DNA from: Macquaria australasica
Lineage: Eukaryota; Chordata; Actinopteri; Centrarchiformes; Percichthyidae
DNA length: 64,000 nucleotides
Direction of reading: 5' to 3'
Assembly (NCBI GenBank): GCA_005408345.1
Contig: SEMN01000016.1
Coordinates: forward strand, 1,922,001 to 1,986,000
Positions within the stretch are counted from its first letter, which is position 1. Each line of letters starts with the position of its first letter. Below are positions 62,333-64,000 of the stretch, piece by piece. The notes beneath the pieces were generated by a model, which saw only the letters and a list, made by a program, of their open reading frames with translations, did not search any database and had not been told where the DNA came from. A program made the position numbers and the translations under genes.

Positions 62333-63345
62333 CATTTGCTCATTACATGCACAAAAAAAGAGAACAAAAAAGAGAACAAAAAGAAAATTAAAAGACTGTC
62401 CAATTGAAAACAGGAAGAACATGTTTTTAATCTCCTCAAAAAAAAACCCAACTGTCTGAAGAAGAGTATGTAGAAAATATGATAATTCAATTTCACTACA
62501 TTTTGCTATTAAACTGGAAGCCAAGATAATATATTCAGTTATTTTTCATGTCAAAGATTTTCCAAAAAGTAGGGGGGGGGGAACAGCTGGTTTGCACCTT
62601 GTTTGGAAAAACGTTTGTGATGCTCAAACTGAGGAAGAGCACTGAGCTAAAAGTATTAAAAGTTTCCTATTGTCCATAACAGCTACTTATGTTTGTCTTT
62701 TGCTCTGTGTGCGCGTTTGTTGATTTATAAGCTTGAATAAATAAGCAAGATGCTTTAAACTGTCTTTATGTTGTTAACCTCATTTTTTACCCCACCTTTC
62801 AAGAAATCAAATTACCGGTACAATGAATTCAAGATACTTGAAAGTCCTCTGCTAAATGTGTTAAATATATTCTACAAAGAAGAAATGGTGGCCAAGCTCT
62901 TACTGATGAAAAATCAGCTTCAACCATGTAGAGATCACTTTAAAAAGCTGCACTCTGTCCACTAGGAGACAGCAGAGTGACAGAGATAACAAAGCCACCC
63001 TAGCATCAATTCTCAAAGCACCTGTGACTGAGAACACAGAGATGCTGGGGAATACATGGGGGAGGAATTAGGTTACAAAACAAAAGAGTCTGACCAGCTT
63101 GGGGAGCTATTAACAAAATGTTCACAACATGTAAACACTGAGCTACTGGGGACTGAAGAGACAAGTTGGGAATGAGTCCACACATTGGTGACATTATTAG
63201 AGGCCATGTGGGTAATATGTGTGTTTGTGTGTGTGTGGGTCTTTATGTGTGCTGGAGCTGGGTATGTAGAACTAGGTTTATCAGTAATGGGTCACAATTT
63301 CTGGAGCAATCTAAAAATGGTGATCTTTGCTCCAAGTGATAGTTA
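62333..63345 (-). other. rtf2: rtf2 3' UTR with candidate poly(A) signal
   Basis: Sequence after the rtf2 stop. A minus-strand AATAAA lies at 62333-62338 and is followed, at about 62252-62275, by a GT-rich stretch on the minus strand typical of a downstream cleavage element. This gives a UTR of about 1 kb. Transcript support is needed. Confidence 0.4.
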
Positions 63346-63545
63346 CTAGAAGTGGTACGGGGTGTGGGTGACCCAGTTGGATGTCTGGTCTTTGGTGCGC
63401 TTGGCGGAGCTGTGGGTGGTGAACAGGGATTTGAAGGTCTCCGACCTCTCCTCCATGTCCTGGATGGATCTCTTGGTGGTGGCAGAGGTTGTCAAAGACT
63501 TGGCGCCTTTAGAGGAGCTGGAGGATCCGGAGGGTCCGGCCACAG
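63346..63545 (-). CDS. rtf2: rtf2 (RTFDC1/C20orf43) last coding exon, partial gene
   Basis: Acceptor cacctag|CTGTGG, then 200 nt ending in TAG (63346-63348). Reads ...GPSGSSSSSKGAK, then KRSIQDMEERSETFKSLFTT, then HSSAKRTKDQTSNWVTHTPY and HF. The block SIQDMEERSE-KSLFTTHSSAKR-WVTHT is the hallmark C terminus of vertebrate RTF2, a C2HC/RING-like protein that acts at stalled replication forks and is removed through DDI1/2 with the proteasome (family knowledge). Only the Ser/Lys-rich tail is in the window; the zinc-binding N-terminal part lies beyond the right edge. Position and orientation upstream of tfap2c match human 20q13.31. Confidence 0.85.
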
Positions 63546-64000
63546 CTAGGTGGTAAAATGGCAAATGAAAGGGAAAACAAAACAGTGGGATGAGGATATG
63601 AAGAAAAAAAAAAAAAAAACAAACAAGGCAAATAATTAGATTTTTATTAAAAGGAGGGGAGCAAGACAAAAAGGAGGGGGATATAATAATACCGGCATTT
63701 CCTCTTTTTAAATCTATGTATATTTTGTTCAATAATAAACAAATGATCTCACTGGAGTGGTATTCTGTAATCAAACTCAACCAACTTCAAAGAAAAATCA
63801 TAGTAAGCCTACATTTTGTGTTTGATCCGACACCCAGCCAAACTTTTTTAAATGCTCCTTGGTGTTTATGTTCCTCAATGAAGACATGACTTGATGCCTA
63901 ACTGATTATATAAACTACTAGATTATCCTTTTTTATTATTATTATTATCTAGCAACATTTCAGATACAAAAACTGTTTTACAAAACTTTGAAACAGTTCT
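63546..64000 (-). other. rtf2: rtf2 intron upstream of its last exon
   Basis: AT-rich sequence with a polypyrimidine-rich minus strand before the acceptor at 63546. No further RTF2 exon is visible before the window edge. Confidence 0.7.

Noticed and set aside
1..64000. CRISPR arrays, operons, prophage or plasmid features
   Set aside because: The sequence is vertebrate nuclear DNA; the direct repeats are microsatellites without unique spacers.

Overview
The window looks like nuclear DNA of a bony fish, probably a spiny-rayed (percomorph-type) teleost. Three things point there: spliced genes with GT/AG introns and vertebrate protein sequence, dense CA/GT, TC and TATC microsatellites, and remnants of typical teleost repeats (tRNA-derived SINEs, an L2-like LINE fragment, and a hAT-type MITE starting CAGTGGTGGAA). 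There is no bacterial-style gene packing, CRISPR array, operon or prophage. Almost all open frames in the window are chance or microsatellite frames.

The main gene is tfap2c (transcription factor AP-2 gamma) on the minus strand. Seven coding exons lie between 56754 and 49380 and give a 446-residue protein, with every junction in phase and matching the AP-2 family exon plan. A second, alternative first exon lies at 59780-59809. It joins exon 2 in phase and replaces the first 16 residues, including the VKYE SUMO motif, with MSLLERIDWR. The canonical promoter lies around 57000-57260 (CCAAT boxes, consensus CRE). The upstream promoter is near 59810-59950 (NRF1-like motif).

At the right edge, 63346-63545 on the minus strand is the last coding exon of rtf2 (replication termination factor 2; C20orf43/RTFDC1). 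In human 20q13.31, RTF2 lies upstream of TFAP2C in the same orientation, so the order here is conserved synteny and supports both gene calls. The rtf2-tfap2c interval (about 57.3-62.3 kb) holds the alternative exon, two strong short inverted repeats, a MITE, and a plus-strand X-box/CCAAT/ATG/splice-donor arrangement that could be the start of an unrecognised head-to-head gene.

The left 48 kb, on the 3' side of tfap2c, shows no recognisable gene. It is a gene-desert-like interval with microsatellites, decayed SINEs and a LINE, plus blocks of complex, moderately GC-rich sequence with homeodomain, POU and AP-2-like motifs that could be conserved enhancers. Two unexplained frames (2479-2661 and 42012-42380, both minus) read somewhat like coding sequence but were not recognised. 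No computation or database search was run; all homology statements rest on recognising protein and repeat sequence by eye.
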